A stretch of 64,000 bases of DNA from Rhizopus arrhizus (lineage: Eukaryota > Mucoromycota > Mucoromycetes > Mucorales > Rhizopodaceae), in NCBI GenBank assembly GCA_024220505.1, contig JAKZZE010000006.1, forward strand, positions 1,116,001 through 1,180,000, in the 5' to 3' direction. The notes below the pieces were generated by a model. It saw nothing but the letters and a program-made list of their open reading frames with translations. It was not told where the DNA came from and did not search any database. A program made the position numbers and the translations under genes. The stretch's first letter is position 1; the number at the start of each line of letters is the position of its first letter. Shown piece by piece: positions 1-10,261 of the stretch.

Positions 1-329
1 TATTTACCTCATTAAATACTATTATTCGTATGAGATTACTCAGATCTTATATAAGAAATAACAAGTACTGAATACATAATATTACTTATTACATATTCCT
101 TAAAAGCTCATATACAATGTTTATATTGTTCAAGCTCAATACTAAAATTGACCTTGAACTCACTTCGGTCCCTGAATAATTTCATTTCCTATATAAAGGC
201 GTAGTTTGATTAAATGGGTTCTCTCTCTCGTCTTGAAATCTAATAAAGAGGTTACATAGAGACTCATTCACTAGTTTTCAAGTACTATTTCCTTTCTATT
301 TCTCACTTTATTATCTGCAAATATCTCAA
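1..329 (+). repeat. LTR-like AT-rich segment cut by the window edge
   Basis: This stretch has no ORF. It shows LTR-like promoter features on the plus strand: a TATA-like tatataaagg near 193 and an AATAAA-like signal near 240, then a pyrimidine-rich stretch. It joins abruptly, near 329, to the 3' end of a family-A LTR. It is probably the end of an older LTR, but no partner copy or target duplication is visible. Confidence 0.3.
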
Positions 330-423
330 ATAGCCTTGAAATCTTTCTTTAATAAAAGTATTCGACTTTAGAACTATTGTTCGGTCTCGTTAATTCTTCT
401 TTATCCTATTTTTGAATACTTAA
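330..423 (+). repeat. Family-A LTR 3' fragment, split by element C
   Basis: These about 94 bases match the last part of the family-A LTR (compare 4840-4925). The remaining 3' end of this LTR is at 13064-13077, on the other side of element C. The five bases CTTAA occur at 419-423 and again at 13064-13068, so element C inserted into this LTR. The LTR's own 5' part is missing before 330. Confidence 0.8.
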
Positions 424-990
424 TGTTGTATAATGGTAATAATGATTTAGAAAAAGGTAGAAACAAAGATCAAGAAACAGTTTGAATACTTTTGAGACTG
501 ATCTTTATTTCAGTTTAAGTTTTAGTAAAAATTATTCTAATTGAAGGTAGGTATTTATATCTTATTGAGTGAGTGGCTTGATATCTTCTATTGTAAGCGT
601 TCTTCTAATATTCAGGTACTTTAGCAAGTGTCATCTATAATTATGATTATGAAAACTTTTCATTTGTTCTTTTGTATATCTGTCATAGATTATCTTTTAT
701 TCTGGGAATTCCTCACTGATTTGGATAACGTTATTTTACGCGTTATTTCAATTATGTGAAAGATTAGCAATATTCCTGATATTGGATTGGATCTTGTTAT
801 TTTAGTTGATACTTCTTCTTATCAAAGAACTCTTATTAATACAAAACATATTCTAAAAGAAGTTGTTTAATTGGAATTGATTGTATGATCTTATTTAAAT
901 AAACTTATATTTTTATTTTATTTAATTATGATCTTGTATTAAGACTTATGTTTATCAATGTCTACTACGATCAGTTGCTGTTCTACAACA
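424..990 (-). repeat. 3' LTR of element C (family C)
   Basis: On the plus strand it begins TGTTGTATAATGG and ends TTCTACAACA, the usual TG...CA ends. It matches 12496-13063 along its length with a few substitutions and one T insertion. A TATA-like motif for minus-strand transcription lies in the gtatttatatct region. The duplicated CTTAA is immediately outside. Confidence 0.93.
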
Positions 991-1005
991 TAATCCCCTC
1001 CCAGG
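991..1005 (-). promoter_or_regulatory. 3' polypurine tract of element C
   Basis: On the minus strand the bases directly before the 3' LTR read CCTGGGAGGGGATTA. That is the expected position and composition of the plus-strand DNA primer. A near-identical purine run occurs inside pol at 2505-2519. Confidence 0.8.
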
Positions 1006-1010
1006 TATGA

Positions 1011-1670
1011 TCAATACCGTTTAGATCTTTTAGGTTTACCTTGGCTCTTATTCTTCTCATTAATTGTTGTGGAAGAGTAGCTGGTTTCTTTTAAGTCTGT
1101 TAGTATTTTACGTTTACTTGACTGAGGATTAGATTCCTTATTTGTATTATTTGACTTTTCTTTTTTATCAAGAATTTTATATTTTGTTTTAATGTCTTCA
1201 GGGACAATACCAATTCTTTGCCAATATTCAGTTATGAATTTAAGATCTGCAAAGTGAGATGCAGGTTCCCAGGTATCTTCACTCTCATCATAACCTTTCC
1301 ATCTACACTTATAAATATATTTTCCTTTAACTTTTTTATGTGTTAAGATGGCTTCAACTTGATAGAATTTATTTGAGGATATTACTTCATCCTGTGATAT
1401 CATCTTGAGTGCAGATGGTGGGTAGTTTTTAGGTAATAAATCTCCCTTTTCATCTTCAAGCACATATGATCCACCTTGGGTGATCCTTTTAACTTTATAA
1501 GGTCCCTCATATGGAGCATCAAGCTTATTTGTTTTATAATTTACTGTTACCATTACATAACTATTTTCGGGGATTGATACAAGTTTATGTGACGCATCAA
1601 ATTTTTCCTTTTGTTTGTTTGTTATTATTTTTGTTCTTTCATATATAGCAGGAAATACAATTTCTGTCAT
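1011..1670 (-). CDS. Element C: integrase C-terminal region with chromodomain (shifted frame)
   Basis: This 219-residue frame holds the end of the integrase and a chromodomain. A beta-barrel-like segment (GPYKVKRITQGGSYVL, about residues 56-71) matches the same part of element A. It is followed by a chromodomain (about residues 104-145) with VEAILTHKK, RWKGYDESEDTWEP and a final helix. A basic tail follows. Chromodomains of this family guide integration to modified histones. Its ATG overlaps the pol stop as ATGA. The frame is also open further upstream past a TTTAAAA heptamer, so a -1 shift rather than re-initiation could join it to pol. A one-base indel in the A run is the simpler explanation. 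Alignment with element A has no gap across this junction. Confidence 0.85.
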   Translation of the reverse strand: MTEIVFPAIYERTKIITNKQKEKFDASHKLVSIPENSYVMVTVNYKTNKLDAPYEGPYKVKRITQGGSYVLEDEKGDLLPKNYPPSALKMISQDEVISSNKFYQVEAILTHKKVKGKYIYKCRWKGYDESEDTWEPASHFADLKFITEYWQRIGIVPEDIKTKYKILDKKEKSNNTNKESNPQSSKRKILTDLKETSYSSTTINEKNKSQGKPKRSKRY

Positions 1671-3940
1671 CTTTTTATATTTTTTAAAAGTTCTGTATTT
1701 AATTCTTCCTTAGTTGCTTCATCTTTTTCCTGACTGAAGTCTTCAAAGTCATTTGGATTACGGCCGAACATTAAAGTGAAGGGTGGCGTCTTAGTACGTT
1801 CATTATATTTGCTATTTAGGTAGAGTTGTGTAGAAGGAACATATAAATCCCAGTCTGCTTTAGCACCTTCGACTTGTTTCTTTATGGCTTTTACAGCACT
1901 TTGTACCCAACGTTCACTTACACCATTAGCTCTGGGATGGTAACTAGATATGAGTCTATGATCATAACCAGCATTTTCAGCAAGTAATTGCATAAGCTCA
2001 TTTACAAATTCACCACCATTATCAGATTGGAGTATACGAGGAAAACCATAATTAGAGAATACATCGATTAATGTTTTTACAATCGTCATAGATTGTTTAT
2101 CAGGGATAGGTTTCAATATGCAGTAACGAGTAGCAATGTCAACCATAATCAGCAAGTAATTGTTGCCATTCAAGGAAGTTTTCATGGGACCAGCTAAGTC
2201 GATGCCCCAACTATCACCAGGTAATGTGGCTGTTATAGGTCTTAAAGGGTTATAACCTTTTTTGATTATGTTAAATTGTTGACATGGTACACAACTTTTT
2301 ACTAATTCTACTGCTTCTTCTTTTAGATTATTCCAGTAGATACCTTTACGTTTTAAAGCATGGTAAATTGCATCAGAACCAAAGTGTCCTTTTAGATGTT
2401 CTTTAAGAAGAAGTTCTTTACGTTCTTCTGAATCCGCTGGTGTTATGTATTCACCGTCATTAATACTAGGTAATTTTATAGCTGTTCTGTTAAGCAGACG
2501 AGCATTATCCCCTCCCAGTTCATTGACAGGATTCTCAATTTCATAGAGACGAGAAAGTGTATCAGGTAAGATATTATCTATTCCTGGCAGATGAACGACT
2601 TTAAAATCATACTTTAATAAAGTATCCAGCCAATTGATCAGCATTACGTTTGCTATTTTTTGCGTGTGAAGATAGGTCAATGCTTTATGATCCGTATATA
2701 GAGTGAAGTGATTACCCCAGAGATATTTATGGAACTTTTTTAATGCATAGACTACTGCTAATAATTCACGCTTAGTAGCTGAGTAGTTACGTTCACTTTT
2801 AGAGAGACTTTTCGCCATCATGGAAATATATTTTATTTTTCCATCAATCACTTGATAGAGAACAACACCTACACCGACGTTAGAAGCATCAGTGGCAACA
2901 CAGAAAGGACGATTTAAATCAGGATAGGCTAAGATGGTTCCTTCCAAAAGTACCTTTTTAAGATTATCAAAGCATGTTTGATGTTTATTGTTCCATAATT
3001 TTTCAAGTGATTTTTCATTCCTCAATGCATCCAGCGGAGCCAAGAGTGTGGACGCTTTAGGGATAAGAGGTCGGAAGTAATTTATGAGACCACAATATCT
3101 CATGATATCCTTTCCTGTTTTAGGTATAGGGAAATCTTGTACATTAGCAACTTTACGAACGTCAAGAGATACACCTTTAGGCGATATTCTAAAACCAAGT
3201 AAATTAATCTTATTTTGAAAGAATTTACATTTATCAGGATTTAATTTGAGATTTACTTTGGTCAGCTTATTTATTACTGCTTTTAAATGTAGTTTATGTT
3301 CTTCAATTGAAGTAGATGCGACTACTATATCATCGATAAAGCATCTAGCAAAGGGCATATTCTCAAGTGCTATACTCATTGTTCTTTGCATCACACTAGA
3401 TACGTGTTTTAAACCAAATGGAGTACCAATTGGCACGTATTGTACATTATTCCATGAGAATGCTAATTTATGAGCATGATCCTCTCGCAACCTTAAAGAG
3501 TTAAATGCGGATTTAAGATCCAAAGTGGAATATACTGAAGCTCCTTTTAATTCTTCAAAGAGTTCAGATATTTTTGGTAAAGGCATTCGGTCAATAGATG
3601 ATAAAAGAGCATTAATATGTCTAGGATCATGGCATACACGATAACCAGTTATTTCTCCCTTGGCATTTGTCTTCTTTACTACAGTTAAAGCCGAATTCCA
3701 TTCAGTGTTAGCAGGAACACGTTTTATGACACCATTATCCAGCCATTCATTAATCTGATCCTGTACAACTTGATGATACACTAAAGCGATCGGGTAAGGA
3801 CTTCGATAAGATGTTACATTTTCTGGAGTTTCAATTGAGACAACAGATTCTGGAATTGTACAAAAAGAACCTTTAGGTATGCCTTGATTTAATTGAATCA
3901 ATGGTTTAATGTCATTTATAGCAGATTGAAATTGTTCAGG
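1667..3940 (-). CDS. Element C pol: reverse transcriptase, RNase H, integrase core
   Basis: This is the pol polyprotein downstream of the protease. The reverse transcriptase has the catalytic box FIDDIVVAS. RNase H has ATDASNVGVG and YTDHKALTYL. The integrase has an HHCC finger (HLKGH ... CVPCQ) and the D,D,E residues in WGIDLAG, QSDNGGEF and NGVSERW. No real start codon lies here. The frame is the continuation of the protease frame (10609-11118), separated by the solo LTR-B/element A insertion within a Gly-Thr-Pro stretch just before RT. It ends at a TGA overlapping the chromodomain frame. Apart from that no stop interrupts it. Confidence 0.92.
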   Translation of the reverse strand, partial: PEQFQSAINDIKPLIQLNQGIPKGSFCTIPESVVSIETPENVTSYRSPYPIALVYHQVVQDQINEWLDNGVIKRVPANTEWNSALTVVKKTNAKGEITGYRVCHDPRHINALLSSIDRMPLPKISELFEELKGASVYSTLDLKSAFNSLRLREDHAHKLAFSWNNVQYVPIGTPFGLKHVSSVMQRTMSIALENMPFARCFIDDIVVASTSIEEHKLHLKAVINKLTKVNLKLNPDKCKFFQNKINLLGFRISPKGVSLDVRKVANVQDFPIPKTGKDIMRYCGLINYFRPLIPKASTLLAPLDALRNEKSLEKLWNNKHQTCFDNLKKVLLEGTILAYPDLNRPFCVATDASNVGVGVVLYQVIDGKIKYISMMAKSLSKSERNYSATKRELLAVVYALKKFHKYLWGNHFTLYTDHKALTYLHTQKIANVMLINWLDTLLKYDFKVVHLPGIDNILPDTLSRLYEIENPVNELGGDNARLLNRTAIKLPSINDGEYITPADSEERKELLLKEHLKGHFGSDAIYHALKRKGIYWNNLKEEAVELVKSCVPCQQFNIIKKGYNPLRPITATLPGDSWGIDLAGPMKTSLNGNNYLLIMVDIATRYCILKPIPDKQSMTIVKTLIDVFSNYGFPRILQSDNGGEFVNELMQLLAENAGYDHRLISSYHPRANGVSERWVQSAVKAIKKQVEGAKADWDLYVPSTQLYLNSKYNERTKTPPFTLMFGRNPNDFEDFSQEKDEATKEELNTELLKNIKR
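2505..2519 (-). promoter_or_regulatory. Central polypurine tract candidate in element C
   Basis: On the minus strand this reads ACTGGGAGGGGATAA, matching 13 of 15 bases of the 3' polypurine tract at 991-1005. It lies between the RNase H and integrase coding regions, the place where element A also carries a G-rich purine run. Function as a second plus-strand primer is inferred. Confidence 0.55.
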
Positions 3941-4594
3941 AGTGTTTAGGAAAGGGGAGTTTTAGGTAAATATAATATAGCAATCAAAGATAAAGAAATA
4001 CTGTTAGAACTTGGTATCTCTTTATTAAGTTAAGATAACTATTATATGATAAAAATAATTCTACATGTAAAAAGTGAGAGTATTTATAGACATGATACGG
4101 ATAAAGAATTAGGACAGATTTATAATCAACTTGCCAGAATAGATGATTACGATTTCTAATTATTAGTTTAGCCTGTTCCTAGCTTGTATTGTCAATTATG
4201 CTATTGGGATGGTTTCAGATAACTCTGGATAAAGACTATTTAAGGAGACGGTACGGATGAATATAATGACCTTTAGTTCCGTGATTGGATATCATTGCTA
4301 ACAATAATATCTCAGTCAGGATAAATGTTTTCATGACTAATGATGATCCGGTAAGTAATCGTCATTCCTTATTCAACATGCTCATACTATCACTAAACTA
4401 TATTACAACCATGTCATCTTATTTGACTATGTGAAGCTAATATGAATAAAGCTTAATATAAAAATCTAATCAAAGTATTTTATTGATCTGTGTTGGGAAT
4501 AATGTTATAAATGATTCCAAGTTATGTCAACATATTATTCAGGATCATATATGATTCCTTTTACTAAAATAAAGTGACTATAATCTTATGTATC

Positions 4595-4935
4595 TGTCAT
4601 GTTTTGACATGTCAATAAGATACAGTCTTATCATTCTGGACTAAATCTTTACAAATGAGTTTGAATAAGAATAGAACCTGATAATTATCACTGCCCTAAA
4701 CAGCCAAGTTTCACTTTCATCTCAACAGTTGATTATTAACATCAGTCTATAAAATTTTTCTTATACATGTCAAATCATATCGGTCATAACTATTTTTGTC
4801 ATCTAATCTCAGGTCTTGCTCAACTAATATAAATAGCCTTGAAATCTTTCTTTAATAAAAGTATTCGACTTTAGAACTATTGTTCGGTCTCGTTAATTCT
4901 TCTTTATCTTATTTTTGAATACTTAAAACACTTCA
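4595..4935 (+). repeat. 5' LTR of element A
   Basis: It begins TGTCATGTTTTGACATG (itself a short palindrome) and ends AACACTTCA. A TATA-like ctaatataaatagcc is near 4830 and an AATAAA signal near 4855, giving promoter and polyadenylation signals. Only 43 bases, starting with an eight-T run, separate it from the ATG. No tRNA-like primer site beginning TGG follows it. Confidence 0.95.
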
Positions 4936-4978
4936 TTTTTTTTAACGAATTCTGAACGCTTGTTTAAAATTGCAAAAT

Positions 4979-7900
4979 ATGGCTGACAACGATCAATCCA
5001 CTCAAGTTCCTTCCCTTAATGAAAAAGGTAACATTGATAAACAAGAAGAGACGTCAAGAGTCAGTGAAGACATAGAAATGGCTATTGTTGAAGAGGCTGC
5101 TTTTACTACTTCAAACCGTTTTGAATTAAAAGAAGATCCCTCTATTGATGCGGTTATGGGTCTAAGAGTTACTTTGACAGACCTTAGACAACAGATCGCT
5201 CGTGCTGTGGTGACTGGAGCTCCTCAAGAAGAGCTAACCAAGCTACAAGAACAAGCAGTTAATATAAAGAACTGTATCCAGTTTTTAGATGATGCTCAAG
5301 CTTTCTGTATTACTCCTCCTACACCGGTAGGTAATGCTGCTTTCAGTTCTGGCCTCTCAAGTACTGCTCTTAACCCTCGATCGGCTCACATTATCCCACC
5401 TGATCTTCCTATCTGGCAATGGAGGGGTAATATCTGGAGAAAAGATGCCGATGTACACGACTCTGTAGAAGACTTACTTGACACCTTCTCCTTAATCATC
5501 GAGTCAAACGGTCTATCTATCGATTCTAGTTGGTCTCGCCTGGTCCCAATCAAGATGAACCGAGATCAGCGGTCATGGTTTAACGAGGTGCTAAAAGGGC
5601 GTAGTTTGACCTGGTCTGAAGTAAGAAAGATCATTGTCAAGACCTATGCCGCTCAAGACGTAGCTCAAGAATTAGAGTACATGGATCAACTCTTATCATT
5701 GAAAATGCTTCCAACTGAGTCGATCGAAGCCTTTACAGATCGATTTCAACGCATTCGACGGGCTGCTAAATGGGATGATGACATCAAGACTGCTTCCATT
5801 TACAAGCGTGCTTTACCAGGCTTTTTACGTCAGGAGGTCTCTCGTTCCTTGCTAAACCTTGGTCGAGATCAACAAGACTCTGTGGCAAAAGTTGCTGCCA
5901 AAGCACGGATGGTCCTGTCATCAAACCTTTGTTCAGATAGCGGCTCATCTAATCGTCAAGATTCTGGATTAAAAACTTCATCCTCGCCTCTCCTTTCAAA
6001 AGGAACAGAAGCATCGAAGTACAATCCAAACAATTTGGAAACATTAAATAACCAACTTGCCAATATTAAAAGAGTCTCTATGGGCAGTATGAAGAACAAG
6101 TTCCGCTGTGCCATCCATGGTATTGCTAATCATCCCACTGAAAGGTGCAATAAGTACAAGGACTTGCTGAAGCAAAACTCTTCCTCGGTGATCTCTCTTC
6201 CTGCTACATCCAGTCGACCTTTATCATTTGTCTCTGCTGCCAAGAATTGTTATCGCTGTTTGGGTAATGTTCCATGGTCCAAAGAACATGCTGCTCACTG
6301 TCCTCGGGATAAGCCCTATCAAGGTCCAACCAAGGCCATCCGTTCTGTTCGCTTGGACACTTCAAGGTCCAATGGTAGCAAGCCTAACCTCACCATCACT
6401 CCTCAAGCTAGACTACAACAGGCATCTTCCAAGATGTCTAGTGGTGATAGCAACTTGATGGACGTGGATGACGAGGGTTATCCAGTTAACTATGATTGTA
6501 AGAAATTAACAAAACAGAATGAAGTATTTAAAAGTACTAACCATTCTTTAATTGTACCTATCACTATAGAAAATGTGAACACTATGGCCCTAGTTGATAG
6601 TGGTTCTTCTTTTAGCTCGATAGACACAAATTTTGTTAATAAATACAATATTGCAGTTGATAGAAATGTATCTGGTTCCGTTATTCTTGCTACAAGTGAT
6701 AATGTTAGTAAACGTTTCGGTACAACCAAATTTCCATTAAGTGTTATTTACGGTGATAATGATAAAAATCTTATTCATACATCCCATTCTTTTGAAGTCC
6801 TTCCTCTTTCCTTGGATACTGAAGTTGTAATAGGATTAGATCTGATGCACAAGTTAAACATTCTTGTTACCAACTTAGCTATCAGACATCCTAATCTTGC
6901 ACCAGTTATTGACAAAGAGATTACGGATGATACACCTGAACCTAACAAAGCTCCTTTCGGTACACCTGAGCAACAAGCTCATTTCCATAATGCTGTTAAA
7001 CCATTTGTTGATCAAAATGCCTTAATACCAAAGAATTCATTTTGTACTGTACCCGAGTCAGTTATACGTTTAGATACTGTTAAAGGAAAAACTGCTTACC
7101 GTGCACCATATCGTACTCCTTTTAAATTACTACCAATCATGCGTGAATGTATTGACACTTGGTTAAAGGATGAAGTTATTGAACGTGCATCACCTAATTC
7201 AGATTGGAATTCTCCTTTAACATTGGCACCTAAGAAAGACTTGCTTGGTAATCTCACAGGACATCGACCCTGTCTCGATCCTCGCTTGTTAAATTCTATT
7301 CTTGTGTCAAATGATAGACATCCTATTCCAAAGATTGAAGAGATTTTCGATCGATTACAAGGATCAACTATCTTTACCACTCTTGATCTTCGACAAGCAT
7401 TTCATCGATTCCAAATCTATGAGCCTGATCGTATTAAGACCACATTCACTTTTGAAGGTCAACAATACCAATTTAGAGGTTGTCCATTTGGTTTGAAACA
7501 TATTGCTTCCCGTTATCAACGAGTGATTAATATAGTGTTACGTGATTTACCTTATGCACAGGCTTTTGTTGATGATATCATCATATTTTCCAAGTCTTAT
7601 GAGGAACACATCACACATGTGCAAAACATAATTCAGAGATTAACTAAAGTGAATTTGATCCTTAACCCAGACAAGTGTCATTTTGCGCAGTCTACTGTTT
7701 ACTTGCTTGGGTTCTGTGTTGATGCCAAAGGGTCTCGACTCGATCCTCGTAAAGTTACAAACGCTTTGACTTGGCCTAGACCTTCATCTGGAAAAGAGAT
7801 TCAACGCTTTTTAGGACTGGTAAATTATTTTAGAAAATACTTGCCAAATATTTCTGAAGTCACTGCACCTTTGGACAAATTACGTTTCGAAGGTAAACTT

Positions 7901-9835
7901 GATAAACTTTGGACATCTGAACAAGAAAGAGCTTTTGAAAAGATCAAGGCATTATTGTCTTCTGCGCCACTTCTTCATCATCCAGATCTAGAACAACCTT
8001 TTTATGTTGCTACTGATGCTAGTAACTATTCAATTGGTGCTGTTCTTTACCAAGTTATCAAAAATGAGACACGATATATCGGTTTCATGGCACGCTCACT
8101 TTCTACATCTGAAAAGAATTATTCTACTACTAAACGTGAGCTATTAGCAGTGATATTTGCACTAAAGAAGTTTCATCCATTTTTGTGGGGTAATCCGTTC
8201 ACCTTATACACCGATCACAAGGCCTTGACTTATCTCCACACTCAGCCTGTAGCTAACGCTATGATGATCAATTGGCTGGACACTATACTGGATTATAACT
8301 TCAAAATCATCCATCGACCTGGTATTCAAAATATTCTACCAGATGCTTTGTCGCGTCTTTTTGAACCTGAAAAAACGCTGGAGGGGGATAATAAAACCAT
8401 CAAAACAATCGTCACTTCCCAAATTATCAATTCTAACGGATCAATTCTTACATCCAGAATGATGATGCCTGCTGACTTGATGACCCCAGCACCAGAAGAC
8501 AGACAAAAGCTACTCATGGATACACATTTAGAAGGACACCGTGGAGCTCAAGCAATCGTAACAGCTTTACATAGTGATGGTATTCACTGGACAAAGCTCA
8601 AGGAAGATGCACTTGAAATAATACGTAGTTGTCCTGATTGCCAAAAATTCAATATCGCAAAGCACGGATACAATCCCTTGACCTCAATCTATGCTGATGC
8701 ACCTTGGGATCACATCTGTATCGACACAGCCGGACCTTTCCCTACTTCAGTACAAGGTAATCAATACATCCTTCTGGTAGTAGACGTCTTTACACGATAT
8801 TGTGTACTCAAAGCCTTGCCCGATAAATCCTCTCTCACTATTGCACTTGCATTAAGGAGTATCTTATCGCTCTTCGGTCGACCAAAAATTATCCAAAGTG
8901 ATAATGGTACTGAGTATGTCAATGAACTCGTCAGACTATATGTTGAATCATCCGGTATTGATCATCGTCTCATATCAGCTTATCATCCCCGAGCTAACGG
9001 TATAGTTGAACGATGGGTTGGCAAAGCAAAAAATATTTTGCACAAAAGATTACAAGGCAGAACTGAGGATTGGGACTTGTATGTTGACAGTACCCAAGAA
9101 GCCCTCAACAATACGCATACAGCTTTACACGGCACTAGACCTTTCTCATTGATGTTTGCAAGACGTCCCAATGAAAACAAGGATTATAATAACGTGCTGG
9201 ACAAAACTAAATCGCCTGAAACGATGAAACAGTTAGAAACTAGAATTAACGAGTTTAATGACACTGTCTTACCGGCTATTCGTGAAAAAATAAAAACTTC
9301 ACAAGCTGCTTCTCGAGACAAGTTCAACCAAACTCACAGAATTCTAACCGATATCCCCACTGGTAGTCAAGTCACGCTCAAGAATGTAAACCGTGTTGCA
9401 AAAAGTGATCCCCTCTACGTTGGTAATTATACTGTCAAAAGAAAAACTCAAGGTGGTTCATATGTGTTGGTTGATGCAACTGGAGCACTCTTACCAAGAG
9501 ATGTACCTCCATCGCAAATAAAGGTTATTTCCCAGGAAGTATCCTTATCCAATACTGATCAATCTGAATCATACGATGTTGAGGCAGTTCTACACCATAA
9601 GGGATCACCGGGTAATTACTTATATAAAGTTCGATGGAAAGGTTATGGAGAAGAAGATGACACTTGGGAACCGGCTAGTCATTTCCATGATTACAGACCG
9701 ATCCAAAAATATTGGTCACGTCTAAATGAACAAGAACCAGCGCGCGAGGTTCAACTTGTTCCTAAAAAAGATACGACTAAGAAAAGAAAAAACGTGCATC
9801 GCAGTGTAACTAACTCTAAAAGAAACAGACGTTAA
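4979..9835 (+). CDS. Element A Gag-Pol polyprotein with C-terminal chromodomain
   Basis: This single 1,618-residue ORF carries all retrotransposon functions. Gag fills roughly the first 480 residues, with a Cys/His cluster near 424 (CYRC ... HAAHC). The aspartic protease has LVDSGSSFSS near 538. The reverse transcriptase has FVDDIIIFS near 861. RNase H has ATDASNYSIG near 1011 and YTDHKALTYL. The integrase has an HHCC finger (about 1182-1221) and D,D,E in CIDTAGP, QSDNGTEY and IVERW. The chromodomain (about 1531-1575) has VRWKGYGEEDDTWEP, with a basic tail after it. The first ATG was taken. There is no frameshift or stop between gag and pol, unlike element C, so Gag:Pol balance must be set after translation. 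Confidence 0.96.
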   Translation: MADNDQSTQVPSLNEKGNIDKQEETSRVSEDIEMAIVEEAAFTTSNRFELKEDPSIDAVMGLRVTLTDLRQQIARAVVTGAPQEELTKLQEQAVNIKNCIQFLDDAQAFCITPPTPVGNAAFSSGLSSTALNPRSAHIIPPDLPIWQWRGNIWRKDADVHDSVEDLLDTFSLIIESNGLSIDSSWSRLVPIKMNRDQRSWFNEVLKGRSLTWSEVRKIIVKTYAAQDVAQELEYMDQLLSLKMLPTESIEAFTDRFQRIRRAAKWDDDIKTASIYKRALPGFLRQEVSRSLLNLGRDQQDSVAKVAAKARMVLSSNLCSDSGSSNRQDSGLKTSSSPLLSKGTEASKYNPNNLETLNNQLANIKRVSMGSMKNKFRCAIHGIANHPTERCNKYKDLLKQNSSSVISLPATSSRPLSFVSAAKNCYRCLGNVPWSKEHAAHCPRDKPYQGPTKAIRSVRLDTSRSNGSKPNLTITPQARLQQASSKMSSGDSNLMDVDDEGYPVNYDCKKLTKQNEVFKSTNHSLIVPITIENVNTMALVDSGSSFSSIDTNFVNKYNIAVDRNVSGSVILATSDNVSKRFGTTKFPLSVIYGDNDKNLIHTSHSFEVLPLSLDTEVVIGLDLMHKLNILVTNLAIRHPNLAPVIDKEITDDTPEPNKAPFGTPEQQAHFHNAVKPFVDQNALIPKNSFCTVPESVIRLDTVKGKTAYRAPYRTPFKLLPIMRECIDTWLKDEVIERASPNSDWNSPLTLAPKKDLLGNLTGHRPCLDPRLLNSILVSNDRHPIPKIEEIFDRLQGSTIFTTLDLRQAFHRFQIYEPDRIKTTFTFEGQQYQFRGCPFGLKHIASRYQRVINIVLRDLPYAQAFVDDIIIFSKSYEEHITHVQNIIQRLTKVNLILNPDKCHFAQSTVYLLGFCVDAKGSRLDPRKVTNALTWPRPSSGKEIQRFLGLVNYFRKYLPNISEVTAPLDKLRFEGKLDKLWTSEQERAFEKIKALLSSAPLLHHPDLEQPFYVATDASNYSIGAVLYQVIKNETRYIGFMARSLSTSEKNYSTTKRELLAVIFALKKFHPFLWGNPFTLYTDHKALTYLHTQPVANAMMINWLDTILDYNFKIIHRPGIQNILPDALSRLFEPEKTLEGDNKTIKTIVTSQIINSNGSILTSRMMMPADLMTPAPEDRQKLLMDTHLEGHRGAQAIVTALHSDGIHWTKLKEDALEIIRSCPDCQKFNIAKHGYNPLTSIYADAPWDHICIDTAGPFPTSVQGNQYILLVVDVFTRYCVLKALPDKSSLTIALALRSILSLFGRPKIIQSDNGTEYVNELVRLYVESSGIDHRLISAYHPRANGIVERWVGKAKNILHKRLQGRTEDWDLYVDSTQEALNNTHTALHGTRPFSLMFARRPNENKDYNNVLDKTKSPETMKQLETRINEFNDTVLPAIREKIKTSQAASRDKFNQTHRILTDIPTGSQVTLKNVNRVAKSDPLYVGNYTVKRKTQGGSYVLVDATGALLPRDVPPSQIKVISQEVSLSNTDQSESYDVEAVLHHKGSPGNYLYKVRWKGYGEEDDTWEPASHFHDYRPIQKYWSRLNEQEPAREVQLVPKKDTTKKRKNVHRSVTNSKRNRR
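8378..8393 (+). promoter_or_regulatory. Central polypurine tract candidate in element A
   Basis: CTGGAGGGGGATAATA lies just after the RNase H domain and before the integrase finger. It resembles the 3' tract at 10248-10261 (CTGGAAGGGGGCAA) and occupies the same place as the internal tract of element C. Confidence 0.5.
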
Positions 9836-10247
9836 TACATTGACCTTCTTCCACCAACTTTCATTAACTATACATATACGTTACCAGCAAATTACGCAAT
9901 TATAAAATATTTACAAGGATAGTAAAAAAAAATGAATTTTTTTCTCATGCCTTAATATTTTTCAATATGCACATTTGTACGCAGTCACATTTACAGACAA
10001 ACATCACTTTAGCAATAAATTCCTGTTTAGGGTTTATTATCGCCTAAATGCTTTGTTCCATTCTTGAACACTATACTTTATATGTTTATATAAAGAGCCA
10101 CTATACGTTATATGACTTAACCCTACCAAGCACCTATTTCTTACAACAAATAGAGCTCATCTTGACATCTCAAACCTCATTTTCGACATTCACTTAAACA
10201 AACATATTTTTACTTGCCACATTAATCCCAGAAAATATAGTTACAAC

Positions 10248-10261
10248 CTGGAAGGGGGCAA
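10248..10261 (+). promoter_or_regulatory. 3' polypurine tract of element A
   Basis: CTGGAAGGGGGCAA directly precedes the 3' LTR. Position and composition are those of the plus-strand primer. Confidence 0.8.
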
